This document shows positions 15,373 through 22,775 of a stretch of DNA of 64,000 bases, one piece after another (position 1 is the stretch's first letter; every line of letters starts with the position of its first letter). Under the pieces are notes generated by a model that saw nothing but the letters and a program-made list of their open reading frames with translations, made no database searches and was not told the DNA's origin. A program made the position numbers and the translations under genes. Origin of the DNA: an uncultured Clostridia bacterium (GTDB taxonomy: Bacteria > Bacillota > Clostridia > Christensenellales > Aristaeellaceae); the NCBI GenBank assembly GCA_934636105.1, contig CAKTZR010000001.1:124001-188000 (forward strand), in the 5' to 3' direction.

Positions 15373-17496
15373 TTACATACTCTTTCTTTCCGCAATTTCA
15401 GCCATTTTCGCGTCGTTCAGTCGGCTTTCGCCATGGACGCGGGAATAGGAAAGATAGCCGTTCATGCGGTCGATTTTCGTCAGATTTTTGCTGCCGCATT
15501 TCGGGCAGACGTCCATTTCAAGCTGCTGATAGCCGCAGTCGTCGCAATAGGCCAGCGAGAGGTTCACGCCCTCATACAATCCCAGCTTCATGGCGCGGCG
15601 CACCAGTGTGCGAATGGCTTCCTTGTTGTAGCTGACCGGATAGCGCACGTATTGAATCTTGCCGCCGTTGGAGAGATTCCAGAACCGCGCTTCGCTGTTT
15701 TGCTTCTCAATCGGGGTGATGTCCTCGGTCACGTGGCAGTGGAAGGAGTTGGAGACATACGGCCGATCCGAAACGTTCTCCACAATGCCGTACAGGTTGC
15801 GGAACTGCTCGATCTGCAAACCGCAAAGACTCTCGGCAGGCGTGCCGTAAATGGCGTACAAATAGCCGTCTTCCTTCTTAAACTGATTGACCTTCTCGTT
15901 GATGTGCTGCATCACTTCAAGGGCAAACTGACCGTCCTCATAGATGCTCTTGCCGTTGTAAAGCTCCTGAAGCTCGTTGAGCGCGGTATAACCGAAGGAC
16001 GCGGTGGCCGTCTTGAGCAGCGGTTTGATCTTGTCATACAGCCCCAGATGGCCGCCGTAGAAGCCGCCCTCGCAATAGGCGAGCGGGTTGGTGCTTGCGC
16101 GCATTTCGCCCAGATAGGCATAGGTGCGGATGTGCAGGCGGCGGATCAGTTCGAGGTAGTAATCCAACACCTCGTAAAAGTCGCGGCTTTCCTTGCGCGC
16201 CTTGGCCAGAATGAGCGGCAGATGCAGCGAAACGGCGCCGATGTTGAAGCGGCCGACAAACACAGGGTTGTCGTTTTCGTCCGCCGGCTCCATGCCGCCG
16301 CGTTCAAACCACGGGGAGAGGAACGCACGGCAGCCCATCGGGCTGATGACCGCGCCATATTTTTTGTACATCGAAGCGACGTAGCCTTCGCCGGTCAGGC
16401 TCAGCCAGTCGGGATACATCGTCTTGGAGGAGCACTCGATGCCCGCTTCAAACACATCTTCAAGCGGCTTACCCGGCCCGTGCAGATTTTCGTCATACAG
16501 GAAGACAAGCTTCGGGAAAAGCACCGGCTTTTTGTTGTTCTTCTTGCCCTGACCGCCCGCATGCACCTTGAGGAACAGCTTGCTGGCCAGCTTGGCCATG
16601 CGCGTCTGCCCCAGACCCAGCGTCATGGTGATGAACGGATAATCGCCGCGGCTGGAAGCGACCGTGTTGAACTTGTATTCCCAGCCTTGGAAGCCCTGCT
16701 CAAAGTCATTGGTGATATCCTTCATGGCTTCTTCCTGCGCGCGCTCGTCGGACAGGCCGAGCGAGCGATAGCGGTCATAGAACATCACATAGCTGGCTTC
16801 GGCATACTTGTCCAACAGCTGATCGACGCAGGAAACCGTGAACCCGCCATATTGCTGGCTCGCGGCGGAAAGCACGATATCACCGATTACGTCGAAAGCC
16901 ACATTCAGCGTCTTCGGTTCGTTATACCACAGATTGCCCATCTCAAAGCCGCCGCGCAGCACCGCGCCAACGTCGAACAGACAGCAATTCATCGTGTCGC
17001 GGCGGGCGGACATGTCGTGAATATAAATATATCCGTCGCGCTGCGCCTGCAATTCCTCAACCGTCAAAAAGAACTTCTGATAAAGCTGCTTGTTGAGCTG
17101 ATTGAAAATCAGGCTGCGGCGGGTGGAAACCAGCGCGCTGTCCGCGTTGGAATTTTCCTTGTCGCCAATGTACATGATGGATTGGGATTTCTTGTAGACT
17201 GTGTCGAGCATCTGCACGAAATCCGTCTTATAGTTGCGATAATCGCGGTAGGATTTGGCAACGGCCGGATTGATCGCGTCCAACGCGCCTTCGACGATGT
17301 TGTGCATCTGCGCAATCATGATACCTTCGGTGCCGAGCGCTTCGCATTTCTCGGTAACGAAGCGGCAGATGAAGTCCAGCTCCTCCGGCTTAAAGGTATA
17401 GAGTACGCGCTCGGCGCTTTTGTTCACCGCGGCGACTACCTTTTGAACATTAAACGGCTCTTTGGTGCCGTCCTTTTTAATGATGTACATCCCCAC
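15373..17496 (-). CDS. nrdD: Class III anaerobic ribonucleoside-triphosphate reductase
   Basis: 707 residues. It reduces ribonucleotides to deoxyribonucleotides by glycyl-radical chemistry, only without oxygen. The N-terminal ATP-cone (~3-95, 'IIKKDGTKEPFNVQKVVAAV') is the allosteric site. The catalytic barrel contains 'NCCLFDVGAVLRGGFEMG'. Near the C-terminus four cysteines bind zinc (651, 654, 664, 667 in 'CDDCGYQQLEMDVCPKCG') and the glycyl radical is Gly680 in 'RMNGYLSYSR'. GTG at 17496 has GAGG seven bases upstream; ATG at 17490 is an alternative. Two NrdR boxes sit on its promoter. Confidence 0.96.
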   Translation of the reverse strand: MGMYIIKKDGTKEPFNVQKVVAAVNKSAERVLYTFKPEELDFICRFVTEKCEALGTEGIMIAQMHNIVEGALDAINPAVAKSYRDYRNYKTDFVQMLDTVYKKSQSIMYIGDKENSNADSALVSTRRSLIFNQLNKQLYQKFFLTVEELQAQRDGYIYIHDMSARRDTMNCCLFDVGAVLRGGFEMGNLWYNEPKTLNVAFDVIGDIVLSAASQQYGGFTVSCVDQLLDKYAEASYVMFYDRYRSLGLSDERAQEEAMKDITNDFEQGFQGWEYKFNTVASSRGDYPFITMTLGLGQTRMAKLASKLFLKVHAGGQGKKNNKKPVLFPKLVFLYDENLHGPGKPLEDVFEAGIECSSKTMYPDWLSLTGEGYVASMYKKYGAVISPMGCRAFLSPWFERGGMEPADENDNPVFVGRFNIGAVSLHLPLILAKARKESRDFYEVLDYYLELIRRLHIRTYAYLGEMRASTNPLAYCEGGFYGGHLGLYDKIKPLLKTATASFGYTALNELQELYNGKSIYEDGQFALEVMQHINEKVNQFKKEDGYLYAIYGTPAESLCGLQIEQFRNLYGIVENVSDRPYVSNSFHCHVTEDITPIEKQNSEARFWNLSNGGKIQYVRYPVSYNKEAIRTLVRRAMKLGLYEGVNLSLAYCDDCGYQQLEMDVCPKCGSKNLTKIDRMNGYLSYSRVHGESRLNDAKMAEIAERKSM

Positions 17497-17532
17497 ACAC
17501 GTTCCTCTCTTTGGTTTCTTTCAGCCTGCAAC

Positions 17533-17578
17533 CACAATATATAGTTGATATGACGCTTGTCAGACACAATATTTAGTT
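17533..17578 (-). promoter_or_regulatory. Pair of NrdR boxes on the nrdD promoter
   Basis: ACAATATATAGT (17534-17545) and ACAATATTTAGT (17566-17577) resemble the NrdR box acaCwATATwGtgt and repeat with a 32-base offset, about three helical turns. Paired boxes with such spacing are what the NrdR repressor binds. Box 1 covers the -10 and box 2 lies at and beyond the -35. Confidence 0.85.
17536..17563 (-). promoter_or_regulatory. nrdD promoter
   Basis: On the minus strand CTGACA (17563-17558), a 16-base spacer and TATATT (17541-17536). The leader of ~33 bases contains AGAGG. Confidence 0.65.
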
Positions 17579-17580
17579 CT

Positions 17581-17979
17581 TGATGTTCGAGTTCCATCTT
17601 ATCACGAATACAGGGGCAACGTCAAGGGAGATTGCGCTTAAAAAAAGAAAATATCGCGTGCGCGAACGTTAGGCGTTTTGAGACGGATAAAGGAATCGTG
17701 CAGAAGTATCCGAAAAAAAGGACGGCGTCGACCTGGAGTAAGGCTGAATCTAAGCCCAAACAGTGAAAGCGGGACGAAAGATCAAATATGCAGATTGGTT
17801 GTCTGTTTGAAGAAACAGGCGAAACGGCCCAAAACAGATTGACGAACTTTTTTGCAAACATAGATGTAGAAGGTTCGATTTTTTGCCCTGCCGAACCGAC
17901 AAAAAGTTGTTTTTGTTTCGTTTTTACACAAAAAAGCAAAATTGTGGCATAAAAACAGAAAAAAGGACAAGCGCATTTA
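17581..17979. other. Intergenic stretch without assignable gene
   Basis: About 400 bases between the divergent nrdD and phosphoribosyltransferase promoters, more AT-rich than its surroundings. Minus-strand open frames here have no ribosome-binding site and odd composition. I see small hairpins, such as GTCTGTTT/AAACAGGC (17801-17820) and GGTTCG/CGAACC (17872-17897), and two similar GCCCAAA(A)CAG stretches. No known RNA family is recognised. Confidence 0.5.
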
Positions 17980-18008
17980 TTGACGAAAAAAGCGAATCAG
18001 CGTATAAT
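17980..18008 (+). promoter_or_regulatory. Sigma-A promoter of the phosphoribosyltransferase gene
   Basis: TTGACG (17980-17985), a 17-base spacer and TATAAT (18003-18008). It lies over an apparent TTG start at 17980 and so fixes the real start at 18064. Confidence 0.9.
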
Positions 18009-18063
18009 GAAAACGATGATTATTGCCGCAGCTTTCAGACGGCAAGAAAGAAGGTTCGACCTC

Positions 18064-18624
18064 ATGAATACGCATTATCATATGACGATCGCCGGATGCG
18101 AGCGTGATTTGCCCATTTGCCCGCTGAACGATAAGCTGTCGATTGGCGCGTTTGTCATCTTTGGCGACTGCGAGCTGACCCAGGCGTGCGCGACCGAGCT
18201 GCTCAAAAAAGCGCCGGAATTTGATTATCTCATCACGGCGGAAAGCAAGGGCATTCCGCTGGCTTATGAAATGGCGCGCCAGCTGGGCTGCAAGAAGTGG
18301 ATGCTTGCGCGCAAGGGCGTGAAGCTCTATATGAAGGACGTGATCGGCGTGGAGGTGCGCTCCATCACCACCGACCATGTGCAGAAGCTCTATATTGACG
18401 GCGAAGATGCGGCACTCATGAAGGGCAAGCGCATCCTGATCGTGGACGACGTGATTTCTACCGGCGAATCCCTGACCGCGCTGGAAAAGCTGGTCGAGAA
18501 GGCGGGTGGCAACATCTGCGGCCGCATGGCGATTCTGGCGGAAGGCGATGCGCAGGATCGTGAGGACATCGTTTATTTGGAGAAGTTGCCGCTCTTCCAT
18601 CCGGACGGCACCGTTCTTGAATGA
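18064..18624 (+). CDS. Purine phosphoribosyltransferase-family protein
   Basis: 186 residues from ATG at 18064. Type I phosphoribosyltransferase fold: the PRPP-binding signature 'ILIVDDVISTGESL' (~124-137), preceded by 'YLITAESKGIPLAYEMA', which resembles adenine/xanthine enzymes. It probably joins a purine base (or a related base) to PRPP for salvage; the base cannot be told. It has its own consensus promoter and a leader of only ~50 bases, with no room for a purine riboswitch. A strong terminator follows. Confidence 0.85.
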   Translation: MNTHYHMTIAGCERDLPICPLNDKLSIGAFVIFGDCELTQACATELLKKAPEFDYLITAESKGIPLAYEMARQLGCKKWMLARKGVKLYMKDVIGVEVRSITTDHVQKLYIDGEDAALMKGKRILIVDDVISTGESLTALEKLVEKAGGNICGRMAILAEGDAQDREDIVYLEKLPLFHPDGTVLE

Positions 18625-18637
18625 TTTCATAGGCACA

Positions 18638-18692
18638 AACAGCCCCTCGACGCATAGGCTTTTAGCAGAACGTCGAAAGGGGCTGTTCTTTT
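18638..18692 (+). terminator. Terminator hairpin that also carries the next gene's ribosome-binding site
   Basis: AACAGCCCCTCGACG (18638-18652) pairs with CGTCGAAAGGGGCTGTT (18671-18687, two extra A), followed by CTTTT. The AAAGGGG (18676-18682) used by the LysM gene lies in the right arm, ten bases before its ATG at 18693. Confidence 0.8.
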
Positions 18693-19313
18693 ATGGAGCA
18701 AATCAATGCAACCCAAATGGAAAATGAGCTGATTAACCAGACTGCGATTGAACCGGAATCCGGCGCATGCCCGGCGGGCAGCGAAACCTACCGCGTTCAG
18801 CGGGGCGACAGCTTTTACCTGATTGCCCGCAAGTTCGGCATCAGCGTGCGCGCCCTAATGAATGCCAACCCGAACATTGCGGCGGGGCATCTGCTGGTGG
18901 GCGATATTCTGTGCGTGCCGGTGGGCGAGGGGCGTTCATGCCCGGTCGGTTCGTCGGCGTACACGGTGCAGCAGGGGCAGAGCGTTGTGGATGTCATGCT
19001 GTCCTCCAACGTGTCCCTCCGGGCGCTTCGGGAGTATAACGAGGATATCCGGCTGACGGCGCTTCGGCCGGGCGATGTGCTCTGCGTACCGCCCAGCGGG
19101 GATAGAGGACTTTGCGAAAACGGCGGCCCGGTCTATCGCTTGCAGGAAGGAGATACGCTCGATGAAATCGCCGAACGCAACGGCACGAATGTCGAGCAGC
19201 TTCTGCGGCTCAATCCGAACCTGCTGCCCAGCGATTTTGTCAGCGGGCAGGTCATTTGTTTGCCAACGAGGCGGCGTGTTGCTGAGGAGAATACCGAGGA
19301 ACAGGAAACTTGA
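18693..19313 (+). CDS. Three-LysM domain protein
   Basis: 206 residues: a short N-terminal lead, then LysM 1 (~32-76, 'TYRVQRGDSFYLIARKFG'), LysM 2 (~89-133) and LysM 3 (~147-191), and an acidic tail. LysM binds N-acetylglucosamine in peptidoglycan. No signal peptide or membrane helix is visible, so the protein may act on the spore cortex from the mother cell or leave by another route. Six cysteines bracket the domains: 26/74, 83/131, 141/189, each pair 48 residues apart. LysM 2 is the most degenerate ('SVVDVMLSSNV'). The gene has no promoter of its own that I can see. Confidence 0.9.
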   Translation: MEQINATQMENELINQTAIEPESGACPAGSETYRVQRGDSFYLIARKFGISVRALMNANPNIAAGHLLVGDILCVPVGEGRSCPVGSSAYTVQQGQSVVDVMLSSNVSLRALREYNEDIRLTALRPGDVLCVPPSGDRGLCENGGPVYRLQEGDTLDEIAERNGTNVEQLLRLNPNLLPSDFVSGQVICLPTRRRVAEENTEEQET

Positions 19314-19321
19314 TTTACATA

Positions 19322-19356
19322 AAAAGGAGCGGGCCGCGCGGCCCCGCTCCTTTTGC
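19322..19356. terminator. Bidirectional terminator between LysM gene and plsY
   Basis: AAAAGGAGCGGGCCGC pairs with GCGGCCCCGCTCCTTTT (one bulged C), with A/T runs on both sides. Confidence 0.85.
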
Positions 19357-19375
19357 TGTTTCATGAAATTCAGAT

Positions 19376-19996
19376 TTAGACTGTTTTCTTGCCCTTGCCC
19401 AGGTTGATTTTGCTCTCTGTGTGATTCATCAGCCGCTTGATGTTCGGCGCATGCCGCCAGATGGCCAACAGACAGATGGCAATCACCGAACCCCAGATCA
19501 CCGGATCGCACGGCGTGGTGAACATGATGAAAAACGGCAGCGTGACCGCCGCACCCAGCGAACCGGCGGAAACATAGCGCGTCGTTGCCACGAGAAGCAG
19601 GAATACGCCAAATGCGCACAGCGTTTGCACCGGGAACACAACCAGCAGACAGCCGAAGCTCGTCGCAATGCCTTTGCCGCCCTTAAAACCGAAGTAGAGC
19701 GGGAAATTGTGTCCCAGAATCGCACCGAACGCACCGACAATCTCGCCTGCCTGCGTGCCCAGCCATGCTTTGCCAATCAGCACGGCGACAATGCCTTTGA
19801 GCAGGTCGCCTGCGAACGTCAGCAGGGCGTATTTTTTGCCCATCACGCGCAGCATGTTCGTCGTGCCGGAATTGCCGCTTCCCTCGCTGCGAATATCCTT
19901 ATGGCCAAATACGCGGGAGACAATCACCCCCGTGGAGATGCTGCCCAGCAGGTAGCCGATGACAAGCGTCAAAATCAGTTTGACGTTCTCGCTCAT
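19376..19996 (-). CDS. plsY: Acyl-phosphate:glycerol-3-phosphate acyltransferase
   Basis: 206 residues with about five membrane helices. PlsY moves an acyl group from acyl-phosphate to glycerol 3-phosphate, the first step of membrane phospholipid synthesis. Family motifs are 'GSISTGVIVSR', 'GSGNSGTTNMLRVMG' and 'FKGGKGIATSFG'. The ATG overlaps the der stop by four bases (ATGA). It is last in the DUF512-der-plsY operon and is followed by a bidirectional terminator. The C-terminus is hydrophilic ('ESKINLGKGKK'). Confidence 0.95.
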   Translation of the reverse strand: MSENVKLILTLVIGYLLGSISTGVIVSRVFGHKDIRSEGSGNSGTTNMLRVMGKKYALLTFAGDLLKGIVAVLIGKAWLGTQAGEIVGAFGAILGHNFPLYFGFKGGKGIATSFGCLLVVFPVQTLCAFGVFLLLVATTRYVSAGSLGAAVTLPFFIMFTTPCDPVIWGSVIAICLLAIWRHAPNIKRLMNHTESKINLGKGKKTV

Positions 19997-21333
19997 TTCA
20001 CGTCATCTCCCTTTTGATTTTTGTTGCGGAGGATAAAGCGGATCGGCGTGCCCTCAAAACCGAAGGACTTGCGGAACTGGTTTTCCAGATAGCGCTGATA
20101 AGCGAAGTGCATCAGTTTTTCGTCGTTGACAAAGAGCACGAAAGTCGGCGGGCAGACGCTCTGCTGCGTTGCATAATAAATCTTGAGCCGACGGCCGCTG
20201 ATATACGGCGGCTGGAGTGCGGTGGTCGCGTCGGCCAGAATATCGTTGAGCAGGCCGGTTGTGATGCGGCGGGAGGTCTGGCCGTAGACCTCGCGAACGC
20301 TTTCCAGCACCTTCGGCACACGCTGACCCGTCAGCGCAGAGATAAAGAGCACCGGGGCGTAATCCATGAACTTGAGATCCTCGATGACCTTCTTGCGGAA
20401 GGTTTCCATCGTGTTGGTATCTTTTTCCAGCGCGTCCCATTTGTTGACGACGATGATCGCGGCCTTGCCCTCCTCGTGGACATAGCCGGCGACCTTCGTA
20501 TCCTGTTCGGTCACGCCGTCTTCCGCGTTGATGACGATGAGCGCCACATCGCAGCGGCGCACGGCGGCCAGCGCGCGCACGATGCTGTAACGTTCGATGG
20601 ATTCCTCCTCGATGGCGCGCTTGCGGCGGATGCCCGCGGTATCGATGATGTTGTAGCGCTGACCATCGCGCACAAAAGCCGTGTCAATCGCGTCGCGCGT
20701 CGTGCCCGCAATGCCGGAAACCATCGAGCGCTCCTGGCCGAGAATGCGGTTGACGAGACTGGATTTGCCGACGTTCGGGCGGCCGACCACGGCGATCTGA
20801 ATGGTGTGTTCTTCCTCGTCCTCAATTTGTTCGTCCTGGGGAAAATGCTTGACCATTTCATCCAGCAGATCGCCCAGACCGAGCATGTTTGTCGCGGAGA
20901 TGGGGAAGGGGTCGCCCAGCCCCAGCGCATAGAAATCGTAGATGTTGTCGTTCATGCCCTGATGATCGACCTTGTTGACCACCAGAATGACGGGTTTGCG
21001 GCTCTTGCGCAGCATCGTGGCTACATCCTCGTCGTCGGCGGTCATACCGGTGCGGCCATCCGTGAAGAAAAGGATCACGTCGCAGGTGTCAATGGCGATT
21101 TCGGCCTGACGACGCATCTGCTTGAGCAGAATATCGTCTGTTTTTGGCTCGATGCCGCCGGTATCGATCAGCGTAAACTTGTAATTCAGCCATTCGCAGT
21201 CCGCGTAAATGCGGTCGCGGGTCACGCCAGGCGTATCTTCCACAATGGAAATGCGGCGGCCCGCAATTTTGTTAAAGAAGGTCGATTTGCCCACATTCGG
21301 GCGGCCGACGACCGCGACAAGGGGTTTGGCCAT
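19993..21333 (-). CDS. der: Ribosome-assembly GTPase Der (EngA)
   Basis: 446 residues. Der has two tandem GTPase domains and acts in maturation of the 50S ribosomal subunit. P-loops are 'GRPNVGKSTFFNKIAG' near residue 9 and 'GRPNVGKSSLVNRILG' near residue 183. G3 motifs are 'DTGGIE' and 'DTAGIRRKR', G4 motifs 'NKVD' and 'NKWD', and a KH-like C-terminal domain closes the protein. It starts three bases after the DUF512 gene ends and overlaps plsY by four bases, an arrangement seen in other Clostridia. Confidence 0.97.
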   Translation of the reverse strand: MAKPLVAVVGRPNVGKSTFFNKIAGRRISIVEDTPGVTRDRIYADCEWLNYKFTLIDTGGIEPKTDDILLKQMRRQAEIAIDTCDVILFFTDGRTGMTADDEDVATMLRKSRKPVILVVNKVDHQGMNDNIYDFYALGLGDPFPISATNMLGLGDLLDEMVKHFPQDEQIEDEEEHTIQIAVVGRPNVGKSSLVNRILGQERSMVSGIAGTTRDAIDTAFVRDGQRYNIIDTAGIRRKRAIEEESIERYSIVRALAAVRRCDVALIVINAEDGVTEQDTKVAGYVHEEGKAAIIVVNKWDALEKDTNTMETFRKKVIEDLKFMDYAPVLFISALTGQRVPKVLESVREVYGQTSRRITTGLLNDILADATTALQPPYISGRRLKIYYATQQSVCPPTFVLFVNDEKLMHFAYQRYLENQFRKSFGFEGTPIRFILRNKNQKGDDVK

Positions 21334-21335
21334 GT

Positions 21336-22643
21336 TTATTCCTCCGTTCCGCGCAGGGCATAGAGCAAATCCGCGCCGTCGTCCGGGACGGGAGTGATGC
21401 GGATGCCGAGCTGCTGCTGCGCCTGTTCAAGCGTCATGTCGTCCAGAAAGATTTCTTCTCCCTGGCGAAGCATGCTTTCGGTGATGAGTATTTCATCTGC
21501 TTTTTCGCCCTTGAGCTGCGCCACCAAATCCTGCCCGGTAATCAGGCCGGAAACGGTGACCGTTTCGCCGAAAAAGTAGTTGATAATGGGTTTGATCTGG
21601 ATTTCTACGCCGCTGACGGGGTGCTTGGTGACAAGGTCCTGCAAAAACGGCGCGACCGATGTGCCGCAGGCCATGATGACCTTCCGCTTTTCCGCCTGTC
21701 CCTCGTCGGGATCAAGGCGAACCGCCGTTTCGTATTCATCCTTCAGGCGGCAGAGCAGGCCCACGCCGTTTTCAAACTGCGGAAAATCTTCATAGCTGTC
21801 CACGTCCGGCAGCGGATGCTTGGCAATCTGATAAAACTCGTCAGAAGGGAAGACGAACCGCGTGCCGTGCTTGGCCAGCATCTCTTTTTGAAACGCTTCT
21901 GCCTGCTGGATGACCTGTTCCGCTTCCTCCTGTGTGTAGGGCCGAAGAGGATACAGATGTTCGCGGTATTTGGTCAGCCCAACCGGAACCAACGCCACGG
22001 TCAGCGCATGCGGCGCGAGCGAAGCAAGGTCGTGCATGGTTCGCTCCAACTCCGGCCCGTCGTTGATGCCGGGGCAGAGCACGACCTGACAGTGGAAGCT
22101 CATGTCGTGGTCGGCAAAGCGGCGGAGATGCTCCATGATGCGGTCTGCATGGATATGATGCAGCATCTTTTTGCGCAGCTTGCCGTTGGTCGTCTGCACC
22201 GAAATATACAGCGGGCTGGCGTGGCGCTCGATCATGCGGTCCATTTCCTGCGGCGGCAGGTTGGTCAGCGTCACAAAGTTGCCCGCCATCAGGGAAAGCC
22301 GCCAGTCATCGTCGCGCACATAAAGGCTGGGACGCATGCCCGGCGGCATCTGCTCGATGAAGCAGAACATGCAGTGGTTTGCGCAGGTTTTCGGACAGCT
22401 CATCAGAGAGGATTCGAGCGTCAGCCCAAGCGGTTCTTCGATGAGCTTGTGGATATGCACCGTGCGCGATTGTCCGTCGTCATCCTCCAGCAGCATTTCC
22501 AGCGATGGACGCGCGGTGAGGTATTGATAATCGACCAGATCGAGCACCGGCGTTCGATTGATGGAAACGAGCGTTTCTCCCTCTCGAATGCCGCTGCGCG
22601 CGGCAAGCGAACCGGGATGAACGCGAACAATACGCTGGGGCAT
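21336..22643 (-). CDS. DUF512-family protein with PDZ-like and radical-SAM-like parts
   Basis: 435 residues. The N-terminal ~65 residues are PDZ-like ('HPGSLAARSGIREGETLVSI'). A cysteine cluster 'CPKTCANHCMFC' (Cys83, 87, 91, 94) follows, with the CX3CX2C spacing of radical-SAM iron-sulfur sites, then a barrel-like region and the C-terminal DUF512 domain ('IIMACGTSVAPFLQDL'-type segment). The biochemical role of the family is, to my knowledge, not established. It stands first in the operon with der and plsY, which suggests a housekeeping task linked to ribosomes or the envelope; that is inference. Confidence 0.88.
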   Translation of the reverse strand: MPQRIVRVHPGSLAARSGIREGETLVSINRTPVLDLVDYQYLTARPSLEMLLEDDDGQSRTVHIHKLIEEPLGLTLESSLMSCPKTCANHCMFCFIEQMPPGMRPSLYVRDDDWRLSLMAGNFVTLTNLPPQEMDRMIERHASPLYISVQTTNGKLRKKMLHHIHADRIMEHLRRFADHDMSFHCQVVLCPGINDGPELERTMHDLASLAPHALTVALVPVGLTKYREHLYPLRPYTQEEAEQVIQQAEAFQKEMLAKHGTRFVFPSDEFYQIAKHPLPDVDSYEDFPQFENGVGLLCRLKDEYETAVRLDPDEGQAEKRKVIMACGTSVAPFLQDLVTKHPVSGVEIQIKPIINYFFGETVTVSGLITGQDLVAQLKGEKADEILITESMLRQGEEIFLDDMTLEQAQQQLGIRITPVPDDGADLLYALRGTEE

Positions 22644-22681
22644 GGAAACGAAACACCTTCTTTTTCAAAATAACCCAACAT

Positions 22682-22710
22682 ATTATGAAGGATTTCAGCG
22701 GCAAAGTCAA
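22682..22710 (-). promoter_or_regulatory. Sigma-A promoter of DUF512-der-plsY
   Basis: On the minus strand TTGACT (22710-22705), a 17-base spacer and CATAAT (22687-22682), about 40 bases ahead of the ATG at 22643. Confidence 0.8.
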
Positions 22711-22721
22711 GCGTTTGGCTA

Positions 22722-22759
22722 TAAAAAACGCACGGCGTGCCGAAAAGCCGCCGTGCCAG
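22722..22759 (-). terminator. Terminator of DUF1614-spoIIP
   Basis: On the minus strand GGCACGGCG pairs with CGCCGTGCG around an 11-base loop and is followed by TTTTTT. Confidence 0.8.
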
Positions 22760-22775
22760 AGAATAAAAGCAAAAG

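Noticed and set aside
17622..17939. Minus-strand 105-codon frame in the intergenic block
   Set aside because: No ribosome-binding site, Phe/Cys/Ser-rich random-looking composition, and a run of A/T as source of the open frame.
18009..18063. Purine riboswitch before the phosphoribosyltransferase gene
   Set aside because: The leader is ~50 bases and lacks the conserved three-way junction.
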